Shown in pieces: positions 6,701 through 7,286 of a stretch of DNA of 7,286 bases. Source of the stretch: CALZKI01 sp964567585 (GTDB lineage Bacteria; Bacillota; Clostridia; Lachnospirales; Lachnospiraceae); contig CAZMND010000100.1 of assembly GCA_964567585.1 (NCBI GenBank), positions 1 through 7,286 of the forward strand, read 5' to 3'. Below the pieces are notes generated by a model that made no database searches, had not been told where the DNA came from, and saw nothing but the letters and a program-made list of their open reading frames with translations. Every line of letters starts with the position of its first letter. Within the stretch, counting starts at the first letter, position 1. A program made the translations under genes and the position numbers.

Positions 6701-6707
6701 CCTCCTA
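6701..6707 (-). promoter_or_regulatory. Stop codon embedded in SD between the sigma-28 gene and fapA
   Basis: Minus-strand TAGGAGG contains the TAG stop of the sigma factor gene (6705-6707) and the AGGAGG of fapA. Spacing to the fapA ATG is 11 bases, a little long, and a nearer GAGG (6696-6699) may help. The arrangement suggests coupled translation. Confidence 0.6.
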
Positions 6708-7286
6708 AATATTTGAAAAAATACCCATATAACTACCTAGTTTTGACTTCATTTTCTGTAAAGCTTTTGTATGTAACTGGGAAATTCTGGATTCAGATAC
6801 CTCCAGTACTCTGCTTATTTCTTTTAAGGTTAACTCTTCATAGTAGTACAAAAGAATGACCTTTTGTTCCTTTTCCGTAAGCATTTCCAAGGCCTGCATT
6901 AAAACTTCTTTTAATTCTCCTTTTTCATATACTTCTTCAGGACCGTCAAACTTTGAATAATTATGTTCAAGGGGAGCCTCGCTTCCACCTTGTTCAATAA
7001 ATTCATTTAAAGATACCACATTGGTAACTTTCATCTGACACTGCCACTCAGTAAATTCATCCGGTGAAATACCTAAGTTTACTGCAATTTCATCATCCGT
7101 GGCCGGTCTTCCTTTTGCATCTTCTATTTCTTTTATTGCTGTTTCAATTTTCTTCTGCTTTTGTCTGATTGTTCGTGGAATCCAGTCCATTTTTCGTATC
7201 TGGTCTAAAATGGAACCTCTTATACGAAGACTGGCATAAGTTTCAAATTTAACTTCCTTTGTCGGGTCAAATTTATCTATGGCATC
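6705..7286 (-). CDS. fliA: Sigma-28 family RNA polymerase sigma factor (FliA/SigD/WhiG), 5' truncated by window edge
   Basis: This sigma factor directs RNA polymerase to late flagellar and chemotaxis promoters. The frame stays open to the right edge, giving 193 visible residues; the family is about 240-260 long, so roughly 50-65 N-terminal residues (regions 1-2.2) lie outside. An ATG at 7188-7190 is internal, since the codons before it encode conserved sequence: AIDKFDPTKEVKFETYASLR then RGSILDQIRKMDW is the classic region 2.3-2.4 of FliA/SigD. IPRTIRQKQKKIETAI begins region 3 (about 36-100), and LTEKEQKVILLYYYEELTLK plus EISRVLEVSESRISQLHTKALQKMKSKL (about 136-182) is region 4 with its -35-binding helix-turn-helix. 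The gene heads the visible part of the motility operon and is immediately followed by fapA. An anti-sigma factor (FlgM) would be expected to control it but is not in the window. SigD or WhiG are equivalent names in other Firmicutes. Confidence 0.95.
   Translation of the reverse strand, partial: DAIDKFDPTKEVKFETYASLRIRGSILDQIRKMDWIPRTIRQKQKKIETAIKEIEDAKGRPATDDEIAVNLGISPDEFTEWQCQMKVTNVVSLNEFIEQGGSEAPLEHNYSKFDGPEEVYEKGELKEVLMQALEMLTEKEQKVILLYYYEELTLKEISRVLEVSESRISQLHTKALQKMKSKLGSYMGIFSNI

Noticed and set aside
7188..7190. Start of the sigma factor at the ATG in the MDWIPRT segment
   Set aside because: The 32 codons upstream to the window edge encode conserved sigma-28 region 2, so this methionine is internal.

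Overview
The window looks like a low-to-mid GC Firmicute of class Clostridia, most likely a motile member of the Lachnospiraceae. Reasons: strong AGGAGG-type ribosome binding sites, a sigma-28 / FapA / DUF6115 gene string running towards rpsB, a LolD/FtsX-type ABC pair of the kind common in gut Clostridia, and a minimal membrane protein with a YceG/MltG-like domain. All genes lie on the minus strand, so transcription runs from high to low coordinates. The genus assignment is inference.

Right part (7286 down to 3371): the end of a motility operon. In order of transcription it holds the 3' two thirds or more of a FliA/SigD/WhiG-type sigma factor (cut by the window edge), FapA (DUF342), a small hydrophilic protein of unknown function, a membrane-anchored coiled-coil DUF6115-type protein, and a short membrane protein whose only recognisable domain resembles the non-catalytic N-terminal part of MltG. 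Gaps are only 2 to 15 bases. Each downstream gene's Shine-Dalgarno (SD) sequence overlaps or directly abuts the end of the gene before it, which suggests translational coupling. A strong terminator (3318-3351) closes the operon.

Middle part (3304 down to 217): a self-contained two-gene ABC transporter unit, an ATPase followed by an FtsX-type permease. It has its own putative promoter, a striking 24-bp operator-like palindrome, and its own terminator at 217-242. No regulator gene is in the window. The unit sits between the motility operon and rpsB; in Bacillus subtilis the sigD-swrB pair leads directly to rpsB, so it looks like an insertion into an older gene order.

Left part (233 down to 1): a promoter whose -35 lies in the loop of the preceding terminator, a roughly 115-base leader with nested long-range pairing, and the first 28 codons of rpsB (ribosomal protein S2). 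The leader is a candidate site for S2 autoregulation.

The most interesting points are: the DUF6115 protein as a likely positional and architectural counterpart of Bacillus SwrB; the catalytic-domain-less MltG-like protein ending a flagellar operon; the unknown 105-residue protein between FapA and DUF6115; the orphan operator of the ABC unit; and the rpsB leader, where two copies of a 9-base repeat could compete for the same pairing partner.
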